Origin: a virus
IMG/VR virus record: IMGVR_UViG_3300042154_000160
Coordinates: 1 to 33,982 of that record
Strand: one strand, 5' to 3'
Length of the DNA: 33,982 nt
The position numbers and the translations under genes are program-made. The notes beneath the pieces were generated by a model. It searched no databases. It had not been told where the DNA came from and saw nothing but the letters and a program-made list of their open reading frames with translations. Positions 7,715 through 13,666 of this stretch are shown here, piece by piece. The number at the start of each line of letters is the position of its first letter. Within the stretch, counting starts at the first letter, position 1.

Positions 7715-8040
7715 CTGTGCGCCCCGTCCTGTGTTCGATTGGTGGCCTCACGGCTGCGCCAGATTTCAATGTCAAGCCTTGCTGCCTCAATCTCCCATTT
7801 AAGGGTTTCTTCCTTTTCTACAGCCAGCGCCAAACCTTTGATGAGCTGCACATATTCAGGGTCAGCATAAGCCTCACGCTCCTGTGCGTTTGCAGCCTCT
7901 ACACCAGACTTTAAAGAGTCCTTCATCAGCATTGCCTTTTTAGACTTGCGAAACTCCTCAAGGTAGACCCGCTGGGCTTTGGCCTCGCCGTAGAGTGGTG
8001 CTCGATCCCTGATTGACTGTGCTGCGTCTTCGGGAATCAA
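7711..8040 (-). CDS. Conserved-looking helical phage protein, unknown function
   Basis: The 109-residue protein is highly charged and almost entirely helical (LYGEAKAQRVYLEEFRKSKK, IKGLALAVEKEETLKWEIEA). The start is TTG at 8040, which overlaps the previous stop as TTGA and is preceded by GAGG seven bases upstream, so a non-ATG start is plausible. The last codons overlap the HNH start. It lies between an unknown 209-aa protein and the HNH nuclease in the leftward recombination cluster. Coiled-coil character suggests a structural or accessory nucleic-acid role; nothing more specific can be said. Confidence 0.7.
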   Translation of the reverse strand: MIPEDAAQSIRDRAPLYGEAKAQRVYLEEFRKSKKAMLMKDSLKSGVEAANAQEREAYADPEYVQLIKGLALAVEKEETLKWEIEAARLDIEIWRSREATNRTQDGAHR

Positions 8041-8666
8041 GTCTTTTCCTCAATCGTGTAAAACCAATCATCACCGGCTGACCACTTGCGTGTGCCGTCT
8101 ACAGTCCACAAGTTTTTAGCAGCTTGGAAGTCAGGAAACTTTGTCTCAGCAGGGATCAAGCTCTGGTCGTACCATAGGCATCTGTTATTGGGCTGGCAGG
8201 CAAATTGGCCGCAGTCTAGCTTGATCCAGTTAAACGACTTGTGTTCTTCAGCTTGCTCTGTAAAGCCTGTGTCAACTTCCATGCCGTCAGCGCAGAAGTC
8301 CACTGTGAACATGTACTGCCCAAAGTGCCACTTCTTATCTTTGCCAAGAAACTTAACACCCAAATTGCGTAGCCCGATCTTTTCCACAATGGTGAACTTG
8401 TAGCCCATGCAGTCCCACAACTGGAGTGTGTCAATAGGCAGGTTGCCAGCGTCTGCATGCCACACATACGCATGGATGGGCAGCTTGTCGTACAAAGCGC
8501 CGTAGGCCGGTAACAGCGACTCAATGCGAAACACCTGGCCGCGCAGGGCTTTTAAGCTGACCCAGATGGCAGGCTCTAGCTCCCCGTGGCCCTTAGCGAA
8601 GTTGTACAAAAATTCACGCTTAACAAAACACTTAACAGGCGGCAGTGATGCCACGATATAGCTCAT
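8037..8666 (-). CDS. Hypothetical phage protein (209 aa)
   Basis: A well-formed frame beginning MSYIVASLPPVKCFVKREFL with many aromatic residues (Trp, Tyr, Phe) and several Cys (DCMGYKF, DFCADG, LDCGQFACQPNNRCLWY). It appears to be a compact mixed alpha/beta domain. The Cys near residues 151-163 might bind a metal, but no known motif is satisfied. It overlaps RusA upstream (ATGA) and the 109-aa gene downstream. I do not recognise the family; context places it in the leftward recombination/early block. Confidence 0.7.
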   Translation of the reverse strand: MSYIVASLPPVKCFVKREFLYNFAKGHGELEPAIWVSLKALRGQVFRIESLLPAYGALYDKLPIHAYVWHADAGNLPIDTLQLWDCMGYKFTIVEKIGLRNLGVKFLGKDKKWHFGQYMFTVDFCADGMEVDTGFTEQAEEHKSFNWIKLDCGQFACQPNNRCLWYDQSLIPAETKFPDFQAAKNLWTVDGTRKWSAGDDWFYTIEEKT

Positions 8667-9079
8667 TGAATCTCCTTTATTCCAACATCAACACCCGCAT
8701 TAGCTGCAAAAACCTTAGTTACATGGGCATCCACGATTTGCGTGTCATCCATGTAAACAATCCCGTTCATGGCATCACAGATAGATTTCGCCACATTGTC
8801 CCAATCAGGCTTCTTTGTTGGGCGCTCCAGACCGCTTAAACAGGCTTCTGTGCGCTTTTTGGAGTACGACTTAGGCACTGCCAGCTTAATGTAGATATAA
8901 ACCGCCACAGCGCCTTGTAACGGGGCTAAATCAACCATTGCAATGTTGGCGTGAAACCTGACCAAATCTTCGTAACTGGTGGTCTTTTTGTCCGTGTAGG
9001 TCTGCACAAAGTTGCCGCGCCGTGCAAATTTAGGCCGTCCCTTGCCGTGGGGATCGCCTGGCACTTCAAATGTGACCAC
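8663..9079 (-). CDS. rusA: RusA-like Holliday junction resolvase
   Basis: This 138-residue endonuclease cleaves four-way DNA junctions. Diagnostic features: the N-terminal strand and basic loop VPGDPHGKGRPKFARRG (6-22), the family signature KKPDWDNVAKSICDAMNG (89-106) carrying Asp92 and Asp94, and IVYMDDTQIVDAHVTK (107-122) with the further acidic cluster at 111-112. Its length is close to the family norm. The start is GTG at 9079, preceded by AGG. It overlaps the neighbouring genes on both sides. With ERF and YqaJ on the opposite strand it completes an annealing-type recombination set that would resolve branched replicating DNA before packaging. Confidence 0.93.
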   Translation of the reverse strand: MVTFEVPGDPHGKGRPKFARRGNFVQTYTDKKTTSYEDLVRFHANIAMVDLAPLQGAVAVYIYIKLAVPKSYSKKRTEACLSGLERPTKKPDWDNVAKSICDAMNGIVYMDDTQIVDAHVTKVFAANAGVDVGIKEIQ

Positions 9080-9254
9080 GTTGCCTGTTCATTTCATCGC
9101 GCAATTCATCAAACGCCGACTGCCCACGAATCCGCGCTATGTCGTATGACACCTTGCGCCACCACAAATGGGCTGCGTTTGCCCCCGACTCTCTGGCCTT
9201 CTGCCTGTGCCGTTTGATCCATTCCCTCGCCTCGCACTCCAGCATGTGGTTCAT
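9066..9254 (-). CDS. Small basic helical protein
   Basis: The ATG at 9254 follows AGGGGA with good spacing and gives 62 residues beginning MNHMLECEAREWIKRHRQKA. The protein is short, basic and helical, of a type often found just before rusA in phages; no function is known. It overlaps RusA by 14 bases. It also overlaps the end of the upstream 82-aa frame by about 146 bases in a different frame, which is unusually long for this genome. Confidence 0.65.
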   Translation of the reverse strand: MNHMLECEAREWIKRHRQKARESGANAAHLWWRKVSYDIARIRGQSAFDELRDEMNRQRGHI

Positions 9255-9357
9255 CAATGTCCCCTGTCAATACCAGTGCCTGATTAATGATGTGCAACGG
9301 GTAGCGTTTACCCTCCCGAGCCTTGTCCAAAATCTGAGTAGCTGTGAAATGGTTCAT
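9109..9357 (-). CDS. Small phage protein; C-terminal half overlaps the next gene
   Basis: The ATG at 9357 overlaps the repressor stop (AATGA), supporting translation. The first 36 residues, MNHFTATQILDKAREGK and RYPLHIINQALVLTGDIDE, look like a compact conserved helical domain. After that the sequence (EPHAGVRGEGMDQTAQAEGQ) becomes low-quality and lies entirely over the next gene in another frame. Either the protein really carries this tail, or a base change or indel removed an earlier stop. The function is unknown. Confidence 0.55.
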   Translation of the reverse strand: MNHFTATQILDKAREGKRYPLHIINQALVLTGDIDEPHAGVRGEGMDQTAQAEGQRVGGKRSPFVVAQGVIRHSADSWAVGV

Positions 9358-9533
9358 TTAAACCACTCCGGTTGCATGACCTGTAGCTGGTAGAGCCTGC
9401 CATTGGGCAGCTTTTTCCAGTGCGTCACAGCAGCCCTAGACACCCCCAGCAGCCGCGCCAGCTTTGCCTTGCTGCCAGCCTTGGCAATGGCGTTGTGCAG
9501 CGCCGCCTGTTGTTGTTCAGTGATTAATTTCAT
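9354..9533 (-). CDS. Cro/YdaS-like helix-turn-helix repressor (59 aa)
   Basis: A 59-codon gene translated here by eye: MKLITEQQQAALHNAIAKAG, then SKAKLARLLGVSRAAVTHWK, then KLPNGRLYQLQVMQPEWFK. The central AKLARLLGVSRAAVTHWKK (about 23-41) is a textbook helix-turn-helix of the Cro/YdaS type. It is the first gene of the leftward block and faces the early operon across a 163-base control region. A promoter -10 box ends seven bases before its ATG with no Shine-Dalgarno between, so its message is probably leaderless, as for lambda cI from PRM. It most likely represses one or both divergent promoters. No larger CI partner is present. Confidence 0.88.
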   Translation of the reverse strand: MKLITEQQQAALHNAIAKAGSKAKLARLLGVSRAAVTHWKKLPNGRLYQLQVMQPEWFK

Positions 9534-9540
9534 CCCGCTG

Positions 9541-9562
9541 ATTGTATAGATTTCTAAGCAAT
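9541..9562. promoter_or_regulatory. Candidate operator dyad
   Basis: ATTGTATAG, four bases, then CTAAGCAAT forms an imperfect 22-base palindrome (seven of nine positions pair) of the size bound by a Cro-like dimer. The half-site CTAnnCAAT occurs again at 9642-9650 as CTATACAAT. The dyad covers the -10 and spacer of the leftward promoter, which suggests autorepression. Confidence 0.5.
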
Positions 9563-9568
9563 GTGCAA
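9541..9568 (-). promoter_or_regulatory. Leftward promoter for the repressor
   Basis: On the minus strand TTGCAC (9568-9563), 16 bases, then TACAAT (9546-9541). The -10 box is followed by CAGCGGG and then the ATG at 9533, so transcription would start at or next to the start codon, giving a leaderless message. Confidence 0.5.
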
Positions 9569-9622
9569 TAGCTAATGCCTATAGGAATTGCCAAGCCTAT
9601 AAAAATATTTGTGGCAAAAGAC

Positions 9623-9650
9623 TTTACATCTGTTAATTTATCTATACAAT
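9623..9650 (+). promoter_or_regulatory. Rightward early promoter
   Basis: TTTACA (9623-9628), 16 bases, then TACAAT (9645-9650). Eleven bases including this -10 box (9640-9650) are repeated exactly, in the opposite direction, at the leftward -10 box (9541-9551), so one regulator could bind both. The predicted start near 9657 is directly before the hairpin at 9661. Confidence 0.5.
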
Positions 9651-9660
9651 CCATAGCAAT

Positions 9661-9684
9661 CCCACTACTTCGGTGGGTCTTTTT
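9661..9684 (+). terminator. Terminator-like hairpin in the early leader
   Basis: CCCAC (9661-9665), loop TACTTCG, GTGGG (9673-9677), then TCTTTTT. It has the form of an intrinsic terminator but lies between the predicted early promoter and the first early gene. The T-tract runs straight into the ribosome binding site GGAG (9685-9688) of the gene at 9697. Confidence 0.6.
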
Positions 9685-9696
9685 GGAGCAAACGAC

Positions 9697-9852
9697 ATGA
9701 ACAAATATTTCACAAACAAAGAATTCCGCATTGGTTTTGATGCAGCAGCATTGTGTGAGTCTTGCGACAAATCTAAATCTAAGGATTGGATTGAGGGCTG
9801 GAACTATTACCAAGACAAAATTACTGCAAGCGAAACAGCTTGCTGGTTTTGA
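9697..9852 (+). CDS. First early gene, 51-aa protein
   Basis: This small protein begins MNKYFTNKEFRIGFDAAALC, followed by ESCDKSKSKDWIEGWNYYQD and ends TACWF. GGAG eight bases before the ATG supports translation. It has a CESC pair and acidic/aromatic WIEGW. No family is recognised; as the first gene behind the early promoter it could act in host takeover or regulation (inference). It is followed by a 64-base gap with another terminator-like hairpin. Confidence 0.65.
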   Translation: MNKYFTNKEFRIGFDAAALCESCDKSKSKDWIEGWNYYQDKITASETACWF

Positions 9853-9876
9853 GAGTAGTTAACCAATCAACCAAAC

Positions 9877-9896
9877 GGGGCTACGGCCCTATTTTT
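9877..9896 (+). terminator. Second terminator-like hairpin before an early gene
   Basis: GGGGC (9877-9881), loop TACG, GCCCT (9886-9890), then ATTTTT. Just downstream is TTTTTGGAGCAA (9903-9914), identical over 12 bases to 9680-9691 before the first early gene, followed by ATG at 9917. Confidence 0.6.
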
Positions 9897-9916
9897 AACA
9901 AGTTTTTGGAGCAAGT

Positions 9917-10132
9917 ATGAACATTCACTTTGACGAAATTATTGAAGGCTTCCGCTTTACCGGCCTTGCCGAGCTAGAGCCTGCTGAGCCAGCCACAGAC
10001 ATTGACCCCGCCTGGCCTGCCATCGTTACAGTCTACGCCCTGCATCTGGACGAATCGCACAAAGACTGCCTTGAGATCATCAACCCCGCTATTGTGCAGC
10101 GCATCGAACAGATGATTTTGGAGGGTCTATGA
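9917..10132 (+). CDS. Small acidic early protein (71 aa)
   Basis: Begins MNIHFDEIIEGFRFTGLAEL; acidic, with a Pro/Glu-rich middle and a helical C-terminus ending VQRIEQMILEGL. GGAG lies 5 bases before the ATG within the repeated TTTTTGGAGCAA block. Its stop overlaps the next ATG. I do not recognise a family. Being second in the early operon, behind its own hairpin, it could be expressed differently from the first gene. Confidence 0.65.
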   Translation: MNIHFDEIIEGFRFTGLAELEPAEPATDIDPAWPAIVTVYALHLDESHKDCLEIINPAIVQRIEQMILEGL

Positions 10133-10230
10133 ACCCATCAGACCGCGCAGATGCTGCGCTTGACTTCTTGCTTGCCCTCATTATTGGCGTTGCACTGGCC
10201 GCTGTTCTGTTCTTCTGGTGGTCATCATGA
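10129..10230 (+). CDS. 33-aa single-pass membrane microprotein
   Basis: The ATG overlaps the preceding stop (ATGA) and GGAGGG lies just upstream. The peptide is MNPSDRADAALDFLLALIIG followed by VALAAVLFFWWSS: a short soluble start and one strong transmembrane segment ending in FFWW. Its stop TGA overlaps the next ATG as well. The tight coupling on both sides argues that it is a real gene. It may be a small inner-membrane protein of unknown role. Confidence 0.6.
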   Translation: MNPSDRADAALDFLLALIIGVALAAVLFFWWSS

Positions 10231-10421
10231 ATGCCGAGCAAATCATCCAAGCTGCTGAAAGCGGCAGCAAGTGCAGCGCTGACCCGCTTGTCAGGTGCGC
10301 TTACCAAGTGGGCTTTTTACGGCATAGCGTACATGAGCTGTGCCAAGTCATTGAAGACCAGCGCCGCCATCTACAAATTGCCACTGAAGAATTGCAGCTT
10401 TTGCAACAAGAATTAACTTGA
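10227..10421 (+). CDS. Small helical protein upstream of ERF
   Basis: ATG at 10227 overlaps the stop of the membrane microprotein, giving 64 residues beginning MNAEQIIQAAESGSKCSADP. The C-terminal half (LCQVIEDQRRHLQIATEELQ LLQQ) is a predicted coiled coil. It directly precedes the recombination genes. The function is unknown. Confidence 0.65.
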   Translation: MNAEQIIQAAESGSKCSADPLVRCAYQVGFLRHSVHELCQVIEDQRRHLQIATEELQLLQQELT

Positions 10422-10429
10422 AAGAAACC

Positions 10430-10987
10430 ATGAAAAACATTGCAACCGCCTTAGTACAGGCACAAAAGGCTTTTGGCCCAGCCCTCAAAAGCGCCACAAA
10501 CCCGCACTTCCGTAGCAAGTACGCAGACCTTGCCGCTTGCGTTGATGCTGTTATGAGCAGCCTTAACGCCGCTGGCATAGCCCTGATCCAAAAATGCTAC
10601 GACTGCGACAACGGGGTGATGGTGGAAACAGTCTTTGTCCACGAATCTGGTGAAACGCTGGAGTGCGGCATTCTCCATGTGCCAGCAAGCAAGCAAGACC
10701 CACAAGGCTACGGCAGCGCACTCACATACGCAAGGCGCTACAGCCTCATGGCAGCTTGCGGCATCGCACCCGAGGATGATGATGGCAATGCCGGTAGCCG
10801 CCGCACCGAGATCAGGACAGTGGACGGGCTAACAGACCATATCAGCGCCATTAATGCAGCCGCTGATGAGCCAGCGTTAATCAAGGCTTTTAAAGAAGGC
10901 TACGCTGCTTGCAAGGGTGATGAAGCCTGGCAAAACACAATCATCAAGGCCAAGGATGCCATGAAAAAGAAATTGGGAGCAGTCTAA
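10430..10987 (+). CDS. erf: ERF-family single-strand annealing protein
   Basis: This 185-residue recombinase anneals complementary single strands and works with the exonuclease encoded next. Family features: ALVQAQKAFGPALKSATNPH (7-26), FRSKYADLAACVDAV (27-41), and the signature GYGSALTYARRYSLMAACGI (93-112) followed by APEDDDGN. The C-terminal segment is a variable helical tail ending AMKKKLGAV. I chose ATG at 10430 over the TTG at 10418, which overlaps the upstream stop; either is possible. The TAA overlaps the YqaJ ATG (TAATG). Confidence 0.92.
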   Translation: MKNIATALVQAQKAFGPALKSATNPHFRSKYADLAACVDAVMSSLNAAGIALIQKCYDCDNGVMVETVFVHESGETLECGILHVPASKQDPQGYGSALTYARRYSLMAACGIAPEDDDGNAGSRRTEIRTVDGLTDHISAINAAADEPALIKAFKEGYAACKGDEAWQNTIIKAKDAMKKKLGAV

Positions 10988-11592
10988 TGGATCAGCGCAC
11001 ACCCGAATGGTTTGCCGCCCGATTGGGCAAGGTAACCGCCAGCCGCATCAGCGACATCATTAGCAAAACTCAGTCAGGCTATTCAGCCAGCCGCGCCAAC
11101 TACATGGCGCTGTTGATATGCGAAAGGCTGACCGGCGCTGCTGCCGAGTCGTACAGCAATGCTGCAATGCAGCACGGCACAGACACTGAGCCAATGGCGT
11201 TGTCTGCGTATGAGGCCGCACAAGGCGTTTTGGTGCAAGCTGAAGGCTTTGTCACCCATCCGTCAATTGAGCAGTCTGGGGCTTCTCCTGATGGCTTGGT
11301 GGGCGACTCTGGATTGATTGAGATTAAGTGTCCTAACACTGCCACCCACTTGGATACCTTGCTGGGCAAAAAGATGCCGACAAAGCACCGGCCACAAGTC
11401 CAGTGGCAGATGGCCTGCACTGGACGGCACTGGTGCGATTTTGTCAGCTATGACCCGCGACTGCCAGAGCGACTGCAAATGTTTGTGGTGCGCGAGGTCT
11501 ACGATCCTGTCTATGTGGCAGGGCTGGAAACTGAAGTGGTTAAATTTCTTGGCGAGATGGAAAGCAAAATTAAGGAACTTGAAAAATTATGA
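10987..11592 (+). CDS. YqaJ-type viral recombinase exonuclease
   Basis: This 201-residue 5'-3' exonuclease of the PD-(D/E)XK fold resects double-strand ends for the ERF annealer. Motifs: RTPEWFAARLGKVTASRIS (4-22), MQHGTDTEPMALSAYE (61-76), GASPDGLVGD (98-107), IEIKCPNT (111-118) with the catalytic Glu and Lys, and QVQWQMACTG (137-146). The length is typical. It overlaps ERF at TAATG and the SSB-like gene by four bases, so the three are probably made together. Confidence 0.93.
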   Translation: MDQRTPEWFAARLGKVTASRISDIISKTQSGYSASRANYMALLICERLTGAAAESYSNAAMQHGTDTEPMALSAYEAAQGVLVQAEGFVTHPSIEQSGASPDGLVGDSGLIEIKCPNTATHLDTLLGKKMPTKHRPQVQWQMACTGRHWCDFVSYDPRLPERLQMFVVREVYDPVYVAGLETEVVKFLGEMESKIKELEKL

Positions 11593-11855
11593 AATACGAC
11601 ATTAAATTTGCCGCCCGTGAGTACGAAGTGCAAGGGCAAAAAAAGACTTACTGGACTACGCACGGCACTGTTTGGGCTGAGAATGGCAAGATGAAAATTA
11701 AGCTGGACAGCGTTCCCACCCCGTTTGACGGATGGTTTCAATGCTTTGAGCAAAAGACAGATGCGCCAGCTTCATTCTCTGCGCCGCCTGTTGCCCGTCC
11801 TGTTCGCACTGACAGCGGTTTTGATGACATGAAAGACGATATACCTTTTAATTAG
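11589..11855 (+). CDS. Putative single-stranded DNA-binding protein
   Basis: The 88-residue protein has a beta-rich N-terminal half (MKYDIKFAAREYEVQGQKKT, then YWTTHGTVWAENGKMKIKLD) compatible with an OB fold, a Pro/Ala linker, and an acidic tail ending DDMKDDIPFN. That tail resembles the DDIPF peptide with which SSB proteins bind partners. It follows the annealer and the exonuclease directly. SSB-like function is inferred from the tail, fold character and context. Confidence 0.7.
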   Translation: MKYDIKFAAREYEVQGQKKTYWTTHGTVWAENGKMKIKLDSVPTPFDGWFQCFEQKTDAPASFSAPPVARPVRTDSGFDDMKDDIPFN

Positions 11856-11863
11856 AACGGGTC

Positions 11864-11869
11864 TATAAT
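11864..11869 (+). promoter_or_regulatory. Possible internal -10 box
   Basis: A perfect TATAAT lies in the 42-base gap before the HNH gene. No convincing -35 box is seen at 16-18 bases upstream, so this is weak. It could give the HNH gene its own transcript. Confidence 0.25.
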
Positions 11870-11897
11870 GGTTGCTCCAAAGTCACTGGGGTTCAAC

Positions 11898-12362
11898 ATG
11901 ATTCGTTCTAAAGAGTGTTTTAAGTGCAAAGCCGTTAGGCCATTGGAGGAGTTTTACAAGCACCCCCAAATGCCTGACGGCCATGTCAACAAATGCAAGG
12001 AGTGCAACAAAAATGATGTCACAGCCAATAGAAGTAAAAATCTACAAAAAATTCGTGCTTATGATCGTGAAAGAGCAAAAAGCCCTGAAAGGGCAAAAGC
12101 AGCTCAAGCTATTGCAAAAGCATGGAGACAAGTCGACAGTCGCCGCACTAGAGCACATAACGCAGTCACCAGAGCCGTTAGGAAAGGCACTCTTGTTCGT
12201 TGCCCGTGTGTTCGATGCGGAGAAGTTAAATCTCTGGCTCATCATGAAGATTACGACAAGCCTTTGGATGTTGTTTGGCTTTGCCAACCATGCCACAAGA
12301 CCCGTCATAAGGAATTAATTTTTGGGGCAGCGCTGTGCTTCCCGCAGTTGCCTGGCGCGTAA
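11898..12362 (+). CDS. HNH/endonuclease VII-like zinc-finger nuclease
   Basis: The 154-residue protein has two zinc-binding knuckles: CFKCKAVRPLEEFYKHPQ with CKECNKND near the N-terminus, and CPCVRCGEVKSLAHHEDYDK with VVWLCQPCHKTRHKEL toward the C-terminus, the latter being the HNH active site. I chose ATG at 11898, preceded by GGGG; a longer frame from 11868 overlaps the TATAAT. The gene is separated by small gaps on both sides while nearly all neighbours overlap, and parts are A-richer. Both facts suggest a mobile, homing-type insertion in the recombination operon. Confidence 0.8.
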   Translation: MIRSKECFKCKAVRPLEEFYKHPQMPDGHVNKCKECNKNDVTANRSKNLQKIRAYDRERAKSPERAKAAQAIAKAWRQVDSRRTRAHNAVTRAVRKGTLVRCPCVRCGEVKSLAHHEDYDKPLDVVWLCQPCHKTRHKELIFGAALCFPQLPGA

Positions 12363-12387
12363 GCCCCCTTCTTTTTTAAGGCACATC

Positions 12388-12699
12388 ATGGACTACAAAG
12401 ACTTTTTCAAAAACATCATTCCAGCGGGTCAGTTTGGACGGGCGCGTACCAGTGACCCAGCAACATCACATGAGGCGGCAGCATCCATCACAGATGTCAG
12501 CTCTCACTACGCTCAAATCTTGGAAGCGCTTTCTACAATTGGGCCTTTGGGCAAGGATGGCATCTCGTTTTACTCACGGCTTGACCCTAACCAGATTGCT
12601 AGGCGTTTGAACGAAATGCAGAAACTTGGCCTGATCCGTCTAACCGGCAAAACAGTGAAGTCAAATTCCAATCGCCAAGAAAGAGAGTGGACACTGTGA
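12388..12699 (+). CDS. Winged-helix DNA-binding protein
   Basis: ATG at 12388 with AAGG upstream gives 103 residues beginning MDYKDFFKNIIPAGQFGRAR. RTSDPATSHEAAASI leads to a helical section, then GISFYSRLDPNQIARRLNEM QKLGLIRLTGK has the helix-turn-helix-wing pattern. The end is basic (KSNSNRQEREWTL). Such phage proteins bind DNA, sometimes as replication or transcription regulators. In the absence of any recognised replication initiator here it is a candidate, but that is inference. Confidence 0.7.
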   Translation: MDYKDFFKNIIPAGQFGRARTSDPATSHEAAASITDVSSHYAQILEALSTIGPLGKDGISFYSRLDPNQIARRLNEMQKLGLIRLTGKTVKSNSNRQEREWTL

Positions 12700-12881
12700 A
12701 ATTGCCCAAATTGCTTGAAGTTTTTAAGGTGCTGACCCCAGCCCAAGCTGTTGCGTTAGAGCTTAAAGAGGCAGAATTTGCTTTGCTACGGGCTGAAACT
12801 GGCGTTGAATACGCGCAAGCGCTGGTGGTCTACAACCGCAACCGAATTAAGCGCCTTAAAGCCTATACGGAGGCCACATGA
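12696..12881 (+). CDS. Small helical protein
   Basis: GTG at 12696 overlaps the preceding TGA (GTGA); an in-frame GTG at 12687 is the alternative. The 61-residue product is helical and amphipathic (VALELKEAEFALLRAETGVE, YAQALVVYNRNRIKRLKAYT), probably coiled coil. The stop overlaps the next ATG. No function is recognised. Confidence 0.6.
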   Translation: MKLPKLLEVFKVLTPAQAVALELKEAEFALLRAETGVEYAQALVVYNRNRIKRLKAYTEAT

Positions 12882-13075
12882 CTACAGAAACAGGTGGGGC
12901 AGCGTTTCCCACAAGGCATAACGGCACAGGCATGACCAAACGCGACTTTTTTGCGGCATCTTTTATCAGCTCTGGTACTGTGTTTAAGCAGGTATCTTCA
13001 GGCCGCACGCCGGATGAGGTGGCCGCGCAAGCATACGCATTGGCAGACGCCATGCTGAAAGCGAGGCAAGCATGA
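12878..13075 (+). CDS. Small phage protein of the TGGxAFP type
   Basis: The 65-residue protein begins MTTETGGAAFPTRHNGTGMT, then KRDFFAASFISSGTVFKQVS, and ends AAQAYALADAMLKARQA. This layout (TGGxAFP, GMTxRDxFA, AYxxADAML) recurs in small phage proteins of unknown function. It is coupled to both neighbours by overlapping start and stop codons. Confidence 0.7.
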   Translation: MTTETGGAAFPTRHNGTGMTKRDFFAASFISSGTVFKQVSSGRTPDEVAAQAYALADAMLKARQA

Positions 13076-13284
13076 ATTGCTGTGATGGGCCTTGCCACCA
13101 AGGGGCAGACTGCCCTGTTCGCAAGGTTAAGCCTTGGCCTGCCGTCCCTGCCGACATTGAGCCGGTGTCAGAAGTGTGGCAAACAGTGGGCAGCGTTGTC
13201 GTTGGCTTTGTGCTGGTGGCGCTGATGGTAGTCTGTTTGCTGCTGTTCTTTACAGGGCTTTGGATATGGAGTTTGCTGATATGA
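13072..13284 (+). CDS. Small Cys-rich single-pass membrane protein
   Basis: The 70-residue product starts MNCCDGPCHQGADCPVRKVK, with five Cys in the first 14 residues, and has one strong transmembrane segment VGSVVVGFVLVALMVVCLLL FF. The clustered Cys could bind a metal. It overlaps the genes on both sides. Function unknown. Confidence 0.65.
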   Translation: MNCCDGPCHQGADCPVRKVKPWPAVPADIEPVSEVWQTVGSVVVGFVLVALMVVCLLLFFTGLWIWSLLI

Positions 13285-13511
13285 CACAAGAAGACATCAA
13301 CATGAGCAAACTTACACGGGATCAAGCCGCAATCATTGGCCTCTACACGGGCGTCTCAGCAGGGCCTTTTGAGGACGTACAAAAACTTGCTGAAGACTTG
13401 CTTAAGCGACCAGTGTTCACGCATGAACTTGCAAATCAAAATTTGTGCGAAAAGCTTAAAGAGCTTGTCAAACCTCAATTCATTCAGCTTTGCGCGGAGA
13501 AGAACACATGA
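13281..13511 (+). CDS. Conserved-type small phage protein
   Basis: ATG at 13281 overlaps the preceding TGA and follows GGAG nine bases upstream; the product is 76 residues. The core LTRDQAAIIGLYTGVSAGPF, then DVQKLAEDLLKRPVFTHELA, matches a pattern common in small phage proteins (acidic start, YTG, RPVFTHE). Its role is unknown. The frame is also open further upstream, to 13176, but that part overlaps the membrane protein gene. Confidence 0.7.
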   Translation: MTQEDINMSKLTRDQAAIIGLYTGVSAGPFEDVQKLAEDLLKRPVFTHELANQNLCEKLKELVKPQFIQLCAEKNT

Positions 13512-13666
13512 TTGACGATGACGATGACGACGACACACAGGTCTACAAGCGCCCGTGGGTCGGGCTGACGGATGAGGAGTTTCATGATTTGCAGATAAAA
13601 CACATTGATGACCCGTGGGCCAACTTTAAAGCCATTGAAGACAAGTTACGGGAGAAAAACGCTTGA
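13508..13666 (+). CDS. 52-aa protein with Asp-rich start
   Basis: Begins MIDDDDDDDTQVYKRPWVGL, followed by TDEEFHDLQIKHIDDPWANF and a basic end KLREKNA. The segment RPWVGLTDEEF resembles small phage proteins of unknown role. The ATG overlaps the preceding TGA and the stop overlaps the following TTG start (TTGA). Confidence 0.65.
   Translation: MIDDDDDDDTQVYKRPWVGLTDEEFHDLQIKHIDDPWANFKAIEDKLREKNA

Noticed and set aside
9517-9813. A 98-codon minus-strand frame across the control region
   Set aside because: It runs through the divergent promoters and the 51-aa early gene and uses unlikely codons; a shadow frame.
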